Source: Rhineura floridana
Lineage: Eukaryota; Chordata; Lepidosauria; Squamata; Rhineuridae
NCBI RefSeq assembly: GCF_030035675.1
Contig: NC_084482.1
Coordinates: forward strand, 231,417,943 to 231,481,942
Length of the DNA stretch: 64,000 bases
Direction: 5' to 3'
The notes beneath the pieces are model-generated. The model had not been told where the DNA came from, did no database searches, and worked only from the letters and a program-made list of their open reading frames with translations. The first letter of the stretch is position 1. Every line of letters starts with the position of its first letter. A program made the translations under genes and the position numbers. Positions 54,825 through 64,000 of the stretch are shown in pieces.

Positions 54825-56755
54825 AACACAGCCCAACAAAATATATATATATATTTTTAGTTGCCAAGGATGTTTGACTGACTTTAGGGTATTTTGGGGG
54901 TGCTAAATCCAAAAATGACATTAGTTTTGCCGAATTGGCTCTAGTTTTTGAGATAATGGATACCCCTCAAATGACAATTGTACCCCAATACGACCTGTAG
55001 CTGCTGACATATGCAGCAGGGTTTGGTCTGTCTTTTAACTCTTGAACATTGTTTTGCAAGTTTATCCATTGCATATAATATCATATTGATACTTTGGTGT
55101 GCCTATGGTGTGGAGAGAGCCGCAAAACCATTACAATGACTGTTATTTTTGTGTTGTGAATGTGAAAGGCTTCAATCGCTACAAGAAACATAAGTGGGAG
55201 TATCCTGATTTGGACTCAGCAAGGCGACCTGTGCCACACAGTGAAGACGTTCCCATACCAGTGTTTACCTCACTGCCTGACCTTCCATTGTCAGATGTTG
55301 AAGAAATGCTGGACGTGGAGTGTCGCACAGGTGGTAGCCCTGGAAGTGGATATGAAGAAAGCTTTTCAACACCTGAGCAGTTCTCCCAAAAAGAACTCAG
55401 TGATCTGATACGAGACCTGTCTGTCAAAGCAAGCATCTGAACTTTTAGCATCCAGGCTATGGAAAAGAACTGTCTACAGCCGGAAGCTAACATAACAGCT
55501 TATCGGACAAAAGAGGAGGGACTTCTTCCATACTTCAGCCAAGATGAAGAACTTGTATACTGCAATAACATTCCTGGACTTCTTCTCCAAATGGGACTAC
55601 TGGAATATCGAACAGAATATTTTTATAGACAGCGCCACCAGAAGCTTGAAATGTGTTTTATTGCACAATGGTAACCACTATGCATCTCTTCCAATTGCTC
55701 ACTCAACAAAACTTAAAGAAGAATATGAAAATATCAAAATGGTCTTGCAGAAGCTCTGCTATCATGAGCACCAGTGGTCTATTTGTGTTGATCTAAAGAT
55801 GGTGAACTTCTTGCTTGGGCAGCAAAGTGGATACACGAAGTACCTTTGTTTCATTGGAAAAAAGTGACATGACCTTCAAGGGAACACATGACTGTAGCTG
55901 CAGCGAACGGCAGGTTGACAGAGAAAAAATCATTCTCCCACCACTCCATATCAAGCTTGGACTGATGAAGCAATTTGTTAAGGCCTTGGACAAATATGGT
56001 GATTGCTTCAAATACATTTGTAGATCGTTCCTTGGACTGACTATGGAAAAACTAAAAGCAGGAATCTTTGATGGGCCTAAGATTCATAAACTCATCAATG
56101 ATTTGAATTTCACTAAATTTATGAATGATGTTGAAGCTTCTGCCTGGTGCAGTTATGTCTCAGTTGTCAAGAACTTCTTGGGTAACCACAAAGCAGACAA
56201 TTATGAAGAATTGGTGCAAAACATGCTCACTAACTTTAAACATTTGGGTACTAATATGAGCATAAAGGTACACTCTTTCCATAGCCACTTAGACAGATTT
56301 CTGGATAATCTTGGTGATTTTAGTGAGGAACGAGGGGAGAGGTTCCATCAGGATATAAAGGTGATGGAGGAAAGGTATCAAGGCAGATGGGACAGACACA
56401 TGATGGCAGACTACTGCTGGAGCCTCCAACGTGATTGTCCTGATGCCCCACTTAAAAGAAAATCGTACACAGCGTTTCTCTATGCATTAATTGTGATTAT
56501 CTGAATCAGCTTACTTTGTTTTAATGTTATTGTACTGAATACAATGCCATTAGGTATCTCATGTGTTTACTTTTGTATGATTTGAGACACTTTCCATGTC
56601 ATTTGTGGGTAGGCTATGCCTGACCATTAAATTTTTTGAATTTGTTATGTTTTTCAATGGGGGCATCCATTATCTCAAAAATTAGAGCCAATCTAGCAAA
56701 AGCGATGCCATATTTGGAATCAGCGACACAATAAAATTAGTGTTGACCAGTGTAA
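54825..56755 (+). mobile_element. DNA element with inverted ends and a novel-type transposase-like gene
   Basis: The left end begins AACACAGCCCAACAAAAT and the right end closes ATTAGTGTTGACCAGTGT; reversed, the right end reads ACACTGGTCAACACTAAT, an imperfect inverted match. Further in, AATTGGCTCTAGTTTTTGAG then ATAATGGATACCCC (left) mirrors ATTGGCTCTAATTTTTGAG then ATAATGGATGCCCC (right), so the inverted region spans about 80-130 bp. The left end holds an extra AT-rich and CTTTAGGGTATTTTGGGGG segment. The flanking Bov-B is continuous once the element is removed (TATTGAT then ATCCTTGAC). The target duplication is too short to define, possibly 2 bp. The interior carries the gene described separately. 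Confidence 0.75.
55099..56504 (+). pseudogene. broken transposase-like gene of an uncharacterised family
   Basis: Plus-strand coding similarity runs across several frames: 55099-55418, 55420-55600, 55540-55860 and 55862-56504, so at least three frameshifts. Recognisable blocks are FIDSATRSLKCVLLHNGNHY, WSICVDLKMVNFLLGQQSGY, ILPPLHIKLGLMKQFVKALD, FLGNHKADNYEELVQNML, KVHSFHSHLDRFLDNLGDF, ERGERFHQDIKVMEERYQG and HMMADYCWSL. I recall proteins with these blocks in cnidarians, aphids and other invertebrates, annotated only as uncharacterised. By position the Asp of FIDS, the Asp of VDLK and the Glu of SEERGE could form a DDE triad, which is inference. The Cys-rich CxLC..WDSR segment usual after the GYTK block appears lost here. 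Confidence 0.65.
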
Positions 56756-57368
56756 TCCTTGACAAGTTCAATGTCCTCAATGTCAACTGTAAAGTTACAT
56801 AAATCTTCTGTTGTCATTACTTTAGTCTTCTTGATGTTCAGCTGTAGTTCTGCTTTTGTGCTTCCTCTTTAACTTTCATCAGCATTCGTTTCAAATCATT
56901 ACTGGTTTCTGCTAGTAGTATGGTATCATCTGCATATCTTAAGTTATTGATGTTTCTCCCTCCAATTATCACACCCCCTTCAACTTGGTCTAATCCCGCT
57001 TTCCATATGATATGTTCTGTGTATAGATTAAACAAATAGCGTGATAAAATACACCCCTGTCTCACACCGTTTCTGATAGCAACCAATCGTTTTCTCCATA
57101 TTCTGTCCTTACAGTAGCCTCTTGTGCAGAGTATAGGTTGCCCATCAGGAAAATCAGATGCTGTGGCACCCCAATTACTTATAAAGCATTCCATAGTTTT
57201 TCATAATCTACACAATCAAAGGCTTTGCTGTAATTTATAAAGCACTGGGTGATTTCCTTCTAAAATTCCTTTGTCCATTCCATTATCCAACGTATATTTG
57301 CAATACCATCTGTGGTACCTCTTCCCTTTCTAAAACCAGCTTGGATATCTGGCATTTCTCTCTCCATA

Positions 57369-57652
57369 CAGGGCCAACTTATCCATTCGGCACAGTAGGC
57401 ACAGGGTCTAGGGCCCATGATACTTTTAGGGGCCCACAAAAATGTTTTAATTTCTTTTAAAATCAGAAGAAAAAAATGAAACTTTTAGGACCCACGAAAA
57501 TCTATCAAATTTTGCCTAAAACAGAAAAAAATAAAATGTTGAAGTATTTAAAGTTATATAAAAATAATTTTTTAATATTGACATTATTATGGTGTGAGGG
57601 GCCCACAAAGGCAAAAGAGCCTAGGGCCCACAAAAGTCATAATGCGGCCCTG
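57369..57652. mobile_element. 284 bp hAT-like MITE
   Basis: It begins CAGGGCCAACTTATCC and ends CATAATGCGGCCCTG. The interior has repeated GGGCCCACAAA blocks in both orientations. TCTCCATA precedes it and GCTCCATA follows, an 8 bp target duplication with one mismatch. It lies inside the Bov-B. Confidence 0.8.
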
Positions 57653-57829
57653 GCTCCATATATGGTAAGAGCCTTTGTTGTAGACTCTTGAGCATTACTT
57701 TACTTGCATGGGATATTAAGGCAATCGTTCGATAATTACTGCATTCCCTGGGATCTCCTTTCCTTGGAATTGGGATGTATAGGGAACGCTTCCAGTCTGT
57801 GGGCCATTGTTTAGTTTTTCATATTTCTT

Positions 57830-58530
57830 TTTTTTTTAATAATTTTTATTATTCAAATTTTCATAATACAAACACAACAAAATCAAACAACAAAAACAAT
57901 ACAAAAAAAAACTTGACTTCCGATTTGTCACAGATCAGCTATAAGTATATAATATATATCAAATCTGTCCCCTAAAACATACGAAATTCACTTTTTTCCA
58001 AAGTCTATCTTAATTAATCGTCAAATCCCATTATCATCATTTCATTTTTTTCTTTCAACAAAAAGTCCAAAAGAGGCTTCCATTCCTTAAGAAATGTATC
58101 TGTCGTTTTTTCTCTGAGAAGGCATGTCAATTTATCCATCTCTACTAAGTCCATTAATTTCAATAGCCATTCTTCCGTTGTTGGTGTTGATTCCATTTTC
58201 CACTTTTGTGCATATAATAATCTTGCTGCTGTAATCATATATAATATTATTCTTCCATATTTCTTTTCCTTTTGTTTATCCATAAAACCCAATAAAAAAA
58301 ATTCTGGCTTTGACTGAATATTTATCTTTAAGATTTTTTGCATCATCCTACCTATCTGTGCCCAAAATAATTTTGCCTGTTTACACGACCACCACATATG
58401 ATAAAAAGATCCTTCTTGTTGTTTGCATTTCCAACATACATTAGAAACATTACTATACATTTTTGACAACTTTTCTGGAGTCATGTACCAACGATACATC
58501 ATTTTATAAAAATTTTCTTTAAGATTATAG
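57830..58530 (-). mobile_element. L1 LINE 3' end, 5'-truncated
   Basis: The minus frame 58530-58014 encodes the C-terminus of L1 ORF2: NFYKMMYRWYMTPEKLSKMY, CWKCKQQEGSFYHMWWSCKQ, EFFLLGFMDKQKEKKYGRII and MITAARLLYAQKWKMESTPT. A poly-A tail is represented by the T run at 57830-57838. CATATTTCTT flanks it on both sides (57820-57829 and 58531-58540), a 10 bp target duplication. The frame has no stop, so the insertion is fairly young. Confidence 0.95.
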
Positions 58531-58802
58531 CATATTTCTTGACAGATTTTAGTCAAAATTTGGACTGATTCAGTCTCAGTAGCTTGTAGCAACTCTATTG
58601 GTATGCCGTCTATTCCTGGTGATTTGTTTCTTCCAAATATTTTAAGAGCAGCTTTCACCTCACATTCCAACATTTCTATACACAGTTTCTGTAGGAAAAC
58701 ATGCATGCATGGGTCACATGACATGGTTGCTCAAAATACTAACTTTGGAAAAGGTCCTAGCAGGACATGGTGTCAGGGCAGTGGATTCAGCTGCCATGCT
58801 CG

Positions 58803-60140
58803 TGTTTTGTTGTTGCTATGTGCCTTCAAGTCGACCACGACTTATGGCGACCCTGTGAATCAGCGACTTCCAGAAGCATCTGTCATGAACCACCCTGTTC
58901 AGATCTTGTACGTTCAGGTCTGTGGCTTCCTGTATGGAATCAATCCATCGCCTGTTTGGCCTTCCTCTTTTTCTACTCCCTTCTGTTTTTCCCAGCATTA
59001 TTCTCTTTTCTAGTGAATCATGTCTTCTCATTATGTGTCCAAAGTATGATAACCTCCGTTTCATCATTTTCGCTTCTAGTGATAGTTCTGGTTTAATTTG
59101 TTCTAACACCCAATTATTTGTCTTTTTTGCAGTCCATGGTATCCGTAAAGCTATCCTGCAACACCACATTTCAAATGAGTTGATTTTTCTCTTATCAGCT
59201 TTTTTCACTGTCCAACTTTCACATCCATACATAGAGATCGGGAATACCATGGTCTGAATGATCCTGACTTTGATGTTCAATGATACATCTTTGCATTTGA
59301 GGACCTTTTCTAGTTCTCTTATAGCTGTCCTCCCCAGTCCTACCCTTCTTCTGTTTCTTGACTATGGTCTCCATTTTGGTTAATGACTGTGCCGAGATAT
59401 TGATCATCCTTGACAAGTTCAATGTCCTCATTGTCAGCTATAAAGGTACAGAAATCTTCTGTTGTCATTACTTTAGTCTTTTTGACATTCTGCTGTAGTC
59501 CTGCTTTTGCGCTTTCCTTTTTTACTTTCATCAGCATTCGTTTCAAATCATTACTGGTTTCTGCTGGTAGTATGATATCGTCTGCATATCTTAAATTATT
59601 GATATTTCTCCCTCCAATTTTCACACCTCCTTCATCTTGGTCCAATCCTGCCTTCCGTATGATATGTTCTGCATACAGATTAAGCAAATAGGGTGATAAA
59701 ATACACCCCTGTCACACACCCTTTCCGATGGGGAACCAATCGGTTTCTCCATTTCTGTCCTTACAGTAGCCTCTTGTGAAGAGTATAGGTTGCGCATCAG
59801 GACAATCAGATGCTGTGGCACCCCCATTTCTTTTAAAGCATTCCATAGTTTTTCATGATCTACACAGTCAAAGGCTTTGCTGTAATCTATAAAGCACAGG
59901 GTGATTTCCTTCTGAAATGCCTTGCTCCGTTCCATTATCCAGCGTTTGTTTGCAATATGATCTCTGGTGCCTCTTCCCTTTCTATATCCAACTTGGACAT
60001 CTGGCATTTCTCATTCCATATATGGTAACAACCTTTGATGTAGAATCTTGAGCATTACTTTACTTGCATGGGATATTAAGGTGATAGTTCGATAATTATT
60101 GCATTCCCTGGGATCCCCTTTCTTTGGAATTGGGATATAT
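58803..60140 (-). mobile_element. RTE/Bov-B LINE, RT and 3' end
   Basis: Blocks in order on the minus strand are PDVQVGYRKGRGTRDHIANK, CFIDYSKAFDCVDHEKLWNA (catalytic Asp), GVFYHPICLICMQNISY (a shifted GVRQGCILSPYLFNLYAEHI region), NINNLRYADDIILPAETSND (YADD), MRELEKVLKCKDVSLNIKV-like sequence, FPISMYGCESWTVKKADKRK and GSRKRGRPNRRWIDSIQE. It ends with the GTCGACTTGAAGGCACATAG, CAACAACAAAAC tail. There is one frameshift near 59715 around the PIGSPSERV block and another near 59370. Confidence 0.92.
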
Positions 60141-60145
60141 ATTGA

Positions 60146-60500
60146 ACAGGGGAACACACTGACTGACGGAGATGAAATAAAAGGAAGATGGAAGCAATAC
60201 ACTGAAGAACTCTATAAAAGAGATGACAGGATGACATATTCATTCACGGAGGAACCATATGATGAAGAACCAGAAATTTTAGAATGTGGGGTGAAAGCTG
60301 CTCTTAAAATACTTGGAAGAAACAAATCACCAGGAATAGACGGCATACCAATAGAGTTGCTAAAAGCTACTGAGACCGAATCAGTCCAAATTTGACTAAA
60401 ATCTGTCAAGAAATATGGAAAGCTAAACAATGGCCCACAGACTGGAAGCGTTCCATATACATCCCAATTCCAAAGAAAGGGGATCCCAGGGAAATCTGTA
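60146..60500 (+). mobile_element. inverted 5' part of the Bov-B insertion
   Basis: The plus strand reads NTLTDGDEIKGRWKQYTEEL, YDEEPEILECGVKAALKILG, RNKSPGIDGIPIELLKATET and ends in the IPKKGDP-coding region (CCAAAGAAAGGGGATCCCAG). This is the segment that should precede the RT part at 58803-60140, but turned around. About 37 bp around CCCAATTCCAAAGAAAGGGG is present in both parts. It fits a 5' inversion made during insertion. Confidence 0.85.
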
Positions 60501-60509
60501 CTTGTCCTT

Positions 60510-60840
60510 TGTTCTTCCCCAGTAGCTCGGTGAGTGCCTTCTGACCTGGGGGGTCTCATCTTCCAGCACTATCTTGTGTTGCATTTTTTGATAGTTTGTT
60601 CATAGGGTTTTTGTGGTAACAGGTATTCAGAGGTTGTTTACCATTGCCTTCCTCTGAGTTTGGATGCATCTTAGTCTGGTGTTTCAGCTTTGACCATTCT
60701 GCCTTGGGTGCCCCTGCTAGGAGTCTAGCCTCTTGGTCTAGACTCCTGATGGCATTGCTCTCAGCTTCTTCAACACTCTCAAACCCCCTCAGCATGTTAA
60801 GGTGTGCATTCTAAAGGGGGGGGAGAAGAATTACTCATAA
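60510..60840 (-). repeat. Sauria-SINE-like scrap and unrecognised DNA
   Basis: GGTATTCAGAGGTTGTTTAC and CATTGCCTTCCTCTGAG (60625-60660) match 12425-12460. The remainder up to 60840 is unrecognised apart from a G run. Confidence 0.45.
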
Positions 60841-61017
60841 CAAAAAGGGTGTCATGGAGTCTGCCACTCCAGCCCTCTAGGAGAGATTTACAATAGATCC
60901 AGCTCTGTGGATTCCCATTCTAACCTACCTCTTTTATTCTGAAGGTTCAAAAGATGGCCTTGGCCTGTCTGAGGATGCAGGAAGGTGAGAGGGGCTGGTG
61001 AGCTGGGAGCCCTTGGA

Positions 61018-62495
61018 CCCCTCTATAATGGATAATTACCGGCCAGTATCCAATATTCCATTTTTGGGTAAGGTAATAGAGCATGTGGTGGGCTCCCAGC
61101 TCCAGGGATTCTTGGATGAAACAGATCATCTGGATCCATTTCAGTCTGGTTTCAGGCCTGGTTATGGGACAGAGACGTCTTTGGTCACCTTGGTGGACAA
61201 CCTATGCAGAGAACTGGACAGGGGGAGTGTGTTCCTGTTGGTTCTGCTGGACCTCTCAGGGGCTTTTGATACCATCGAACATGGTATTCTTCTGGGCCAC
61301 CTTGCTGGGATGGGACTTGGGAGCACTGTTTTGCAGTGGCTCCATTCCTTCCTGTAGGGACGAACCCAGAAAGTGGTGCTGGGGGATTCCTGTTCGACTC
61401 CTTGGCCGTTGGCCTGTGGGGTCCCTCAGGGCTCAGTTTTGTCCCCTATGCTATTTAACATCTACATGAAACCGCTGGCAGAGGTTGTCCGGGGGTTTGG
61501 TGTTCAGTGCCATCAGTATGCTGATGACACCCAACTCTATTTCTCCTTTCCACCTAATTCCAAGGAAGCTGTCTCGGTTTTAAACCAGTGTCTGGCATCA
61601 GTGGTGGACTGGATGAGGGTGAACAAATTGAAGCTTAATCCAGACAAGACAGAGGTGCTCCTGATCAGTCGTAAGGTGAATCAGGGAATAGGGATTCAGC
61701 CTGCGCTGGATGGGGTTACACTCCCCCTGAAGACACAGGTTCACAGTTTGGGTGTGGTCCTGCACTCAGCATTAAATTTGGATTCCCAGGTTTCTGCGGT
61801 GGCCAGGAGTGCTTTTGCACAGTTAAGATTAGTGCGCCAACTGCACCCGTTCCTTCAGCCGTCTGATCTGGCCACGGTGACACATGCCTTAGTTACATCC
61901 CATTTAGATTACTGTAATGCGCTCTATGTGGGGCTGCCTCTGAAGACTGTTCGGAAACTTCAGTTGGTACAATGTGCTGCAGCCAGAATGTTAACTGGGG
62001 CTGGTTACAGGGACCATACTACCCCCCTGATAAAAAAAGCTCCACTGGTCGCCAGAGCCTGCCCGGGCCCTGAGATCCTCAGGAGAGGCCCTTCTCTTAA
62101 TACCCACATCTTCTCAAGTATGACTAGTGGGGACGCGTGAGAGGGCCTTCTCGGTGGCTGCCCCTACGCTTTGGAATTCCCTTCCTAGGGAGGTAAGATT
62201 GACCCCCTCCTTGCAGTCCTTCTGCCGACAAGTAAAGACCTTCCTATTCCAACAAGCCTTTGGCATTGAAGGCTAAGGATAGGGCGTGAAGGGTGCTGCA
62301 TTGCTCATGTCTATTGTATTATTTTTAAGCTAGTTTGAACTCTTTTAGCTATGTGTGTGTATGGTTTTAATATTGGAAATGGTTTAATCTTATTTTAATG
62401 TAGATTTTGTATGTTCTTAAATATATGTATTTTTATCTGGAAGCCGCCATGAGTTCCAGTTTTGGAAAAATGGAGGGGGATAAATAAAGACAGTA
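61018..62495 (+). mobile_element. L2-clade LINE, reverse transcriptase and 3' end
   Basis: The frame is open from 61026 to 62033 with one in-frame stop (TAG at 61355). Blocks are NYRPVSNIPFLGKVIEHVVG, FQSGFRPGYGTETSLVTLVD, LVLLDLSGAFDTIEHGILLG (catalytic Asp), GVPQGSVLSPMLFNIYMKPL, HQYADDTQLYFSFPPNSKEA (YADD), KLKLNPDKTEVLLISRK and TSHLDYCNALYVGLPLKTVR. After about 62035 a deletion breaks the C-terminus; KTFLFQQAFGIEG is readable at 62238-62275. The 3' UTR runs to GGGGGATAAATAAAG. The endonuclease is missing. Confidence 0.93.
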
Positions 62496-62499
62496 ATAA

Positions 62500-63050
62500 T
62501 AATTATACAGCCCAAGAGTGGCTGTATACTGTAGCCAGTGGGGATTTTTCACATTCCGCAATGTTAAATGGAAAATAGCTCCCCGTGCCATTCTGATGCT
62601 TCCCATAAGCTCATTTCAAAACAAAACCTTACAAGACGTATAGTCCTGAACTCAGAGAGGCTTGCTTAACAACCCTGTCAATTTTCAGGGCGATACACAA
62701 AACAGTCAGAGAGAATCGAGAGTTCAAAGTCTAAAAAGAGAGGAAAAAAACCCAGAGCCCTTTTGGACTTTTTTCTGCCAGAGTTCTCATAATCGGTTGA
62801 GAGTCATTAAAAATCAGCCATGTTCACAGAGTACCTGTAATCCTAATACTGGCCTTGCCCCACACTCTGACCTTCATCTACTGCAGTTTAAAAGTTGAAA
62901 AATCCCTGGTTGATTTTTAATTAATTTAAGAAATTTTGGCTGGAAGCCTATGATAACACGGGGCATGCTCAGTAAGGACCAACTGTCAGTGTTCTAAAAG
63001 CCTCACAGCTGCTGGGCTTGGCTAATAAGAGGGCCTCACCCACACCAGAC
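62500..63050. other. no recognised feature
   Basis: A 78-codon plus frame at 62662-62898 matches nothing known. No repeat ends seen. Confidence 0.4.
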
Positions 63051-63059
63051 TTGATTTCA

Positions 63060-63295
63060 GGAGACAGTCCTGGCTTCCCTCAGAGAATCCTGGGAAGTGT
63101 AGTTTGTGAAGGGTGCTGAGAGGAGACTCCTATTCCCCTGAGAGAATGGTTTAACAGTCAGCCGCTCTGATTGAAGGTCTGTGAGGGGAACAGGGCGTCT
63201 CCCAGCAACTCTCAGCACCCTTCACTAACTACACTTCCCAGGATTCTTTGGGAGAAGCCATGATTGGCTTTGAGCCATGGCTTTGAGAGAAGCCA
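63060..63295. repeat. palindromic repeat (AATCCTGGGAAGTGTAGTTTG family)
   Basis: TGGCTTCCCTCAGAGAATCC, TGGGAAGTGTAGTTTGTGAA and GGGTGCTGAGAG are mirrored by CTCTCAGCACCCTTCACTAA, CTACACTTCCCAGGATTC and TTTGGGAGAAGCCAT. The whole 230 bp can fold on itself. It is the most complete copy of the family in the window. Confidence 0.75.
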
Positions 63296-63299
63296 TGAT

Positions 63300-63427
63300 A
63301 AATTCTTTTAAATTGTTTTTAAAAGATGTGTTTTTAAATTTGTGTATTTGTTTTTAATGTTTTTAGTTATTGTAAACCGCCCAGAGAGCTTCGGCTATGG
63401 GGCGGTATATAAATAGACTAAATAAAT
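63300..63427 (+). repeat. LINE 3' tail (GTAAACCGCCCAGAG type)
   Basis: T-rich DNA leads to GTAAACCGCCCAGAGAGCTT, CGGCTATGGGGCGGTATATA and an AAATAAATAGATAAATA tail. Confidence 0.65.
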
Positions 63428-63509
63428 AGATAAATAACTAATGATTGTCCAAAGTGTAATAGAGGCCTGGTGTGGATGTGGCCAGGGACAGCTTTGTTTT
63501 AAATTTGGG

Positions 63510-63995
63510 TGGGAGGTAGGGTTGCCAGGTTCAGGGCCTGAGACTGATCCTGTATCTTTAGGAGAAGAGAAAGTCAGCCAAGTGCTGGTGTTCTTGCAAC
63601 ATTGTAATGGGAAAAACCATAAGGTAGAATTGTCCCTTCCCCCTGCCCAACTGTGAAAGATACAGAAGACGTCTTGGTTGGCAGGCCCAGCCTGGTCAGT
63701 TTTACCTATCCTAATCATGATTGCATAGGAGTATATCCGATTCAACTCAATAATCATACAAATGATCAGACCTACCTTTTCCCTCCTTCCCCTTTCCTCT
63801 CCCTTTCTCCTCCGCTCTTCCTTCTTCCGCCTCCTCTGCCCACTCCATCCCTCCCCCCTGGTCAGTTTTACCTATCCTAAGCATGATTGCATGGGAGTAA
63901 ATCCCACTGAACTCAATGAACATGCAAATGACCACATCTGTCCTTCTCCCCTCCCCCTCCTGCCTGCTCCCTTCCCAGTCCTCCCCTCTGCCTTT
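63510..63995. repeat. direct repeat of a short squamate-type repeat with pyrimidine-rich DNA
   Basis: GTCAGTTTTACCTATCCTAA followed by CATGATTGCAT and GGAGTA..TCC.ACTCAA occurs at 63695-63755 and again at 63861-63918. Each is followed by a C/T-rich stretch. The preceding GGTTGCCAGGTTCAGGGCCT segment starts the unit. Confidence 0.6.
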
Positions 63996-64000
63996 CCACC

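Larger units (their letters stand above)
54620..58685 (-). mobile_element. RTE/Bov-B LINE split by three insertions
   Basis: The Bov-B pieces are 54620-54824, 56756-57368, 57661-57829 and 58541-58685. Together they follow the order of the copy at 58803-60500. The coding blocks are KIFGRNKSPGIDGIPIELL at the upstream end, GVRQGCILSRYLFNLYTEHI and NINNLRYADDTILLAETSND (YADD) in 57194-56838, and MRELEKVPKCKDVSLNTKV near 54730. Inserted are the 1.93 kb inverted-repeat element, a 284 bp hAT-like MITE and an L1 end. The 3' terminus is missing at 54620. Confidence 0.9.

Overview
This is a stretch of vertebrate nuclear DNA, most likely from a squamate reptile (lizard). It has no operons or dense coding. 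It is packed with fragments of CR1, L2, RTE/Bov-B and L1-type LINEs, Bov-B-tailed SINE pieces, hAT-like and other inverted-repeat DNA elements and LTR-element fossils. Bov-B and CR1/L2 side by side, with tails ending in repeated ACA-type units, is the usual squamate mixture. The species cannot be named from the sequence.

The host genes belong to a KRAB/C2H2 zinc-finger neighbourhood on the minus strand. One large finger exon (45610-47051) keeps about 15 fingers open and is followed by six more fingers behind in-frame stops. A KRAB-A exon occurs in two copies of a 2.6 kb segmental duplication (15722-18286 and 51731-54352), and both copies carry the same one-base reading-frame defect. Downstream of the first copy lie four tandem KRAB-B-like exons (15.2, 14.1, 13.4 and 11.9 kb), each with a length divisible by three. 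A third KRAB-A relic is at 31.7 kb. GC-rich promoter-like DNA lies at 10.0-10.5, 22.9-24.0 and 33.0-33.7 kb (three related copies) and at the heads of the two KRAB duplicates.

Layout: 0-7.6 kb is a 3.75 kb tandem duplication holding a CR1 end and an L2 LINE split by a 3.1 kb hAT-like element. The full hAT copy ends at 9297, where the L2 reading frame resumes. 10-18.3 kb is the first KRAB segment. 18.3-24 kb holds CR1, a long L2 (minus) and a CpG-rich block. 24.4-29.6 kb is a second tandem duplication (2.56 kb period) of CR1, L2 and Bov-B relics. 29.5-37.7 kb holds an LTR-like fossil, Bov-B ends, the KRAB-A relic, a third CpG block and a partial third hAT copy. 37.7-43 kb is a pile of LTR-element fossils (Ty3/gypsy end, Copia-type gag, retroviral-type gag) interrupted by a CR1 with an undamaged RT reading frame. 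45-47 kb is the finger exon. 48.5-51.7 kb is a CR1 interrupted by another CR1. 54.6-60.5 kb is a set of nested Bov-B insertions. 61-62.5 kb is an L2, and the last 1.5 kb is minor repeats.

The least familiar object is a 1.93 kb element at about 54825-56755. It has inverted terminal regions and a broken gene for a protein I know only as an uncharacterised, transposase-like family common in invertebrates. It sits inside a Bov-B LINE that also took an L1 and a small hAT-like element. Coordinates of repeat edges are good to a few bases where a duplication or target-site repeat fixes them, and to tens of bases otherwise.
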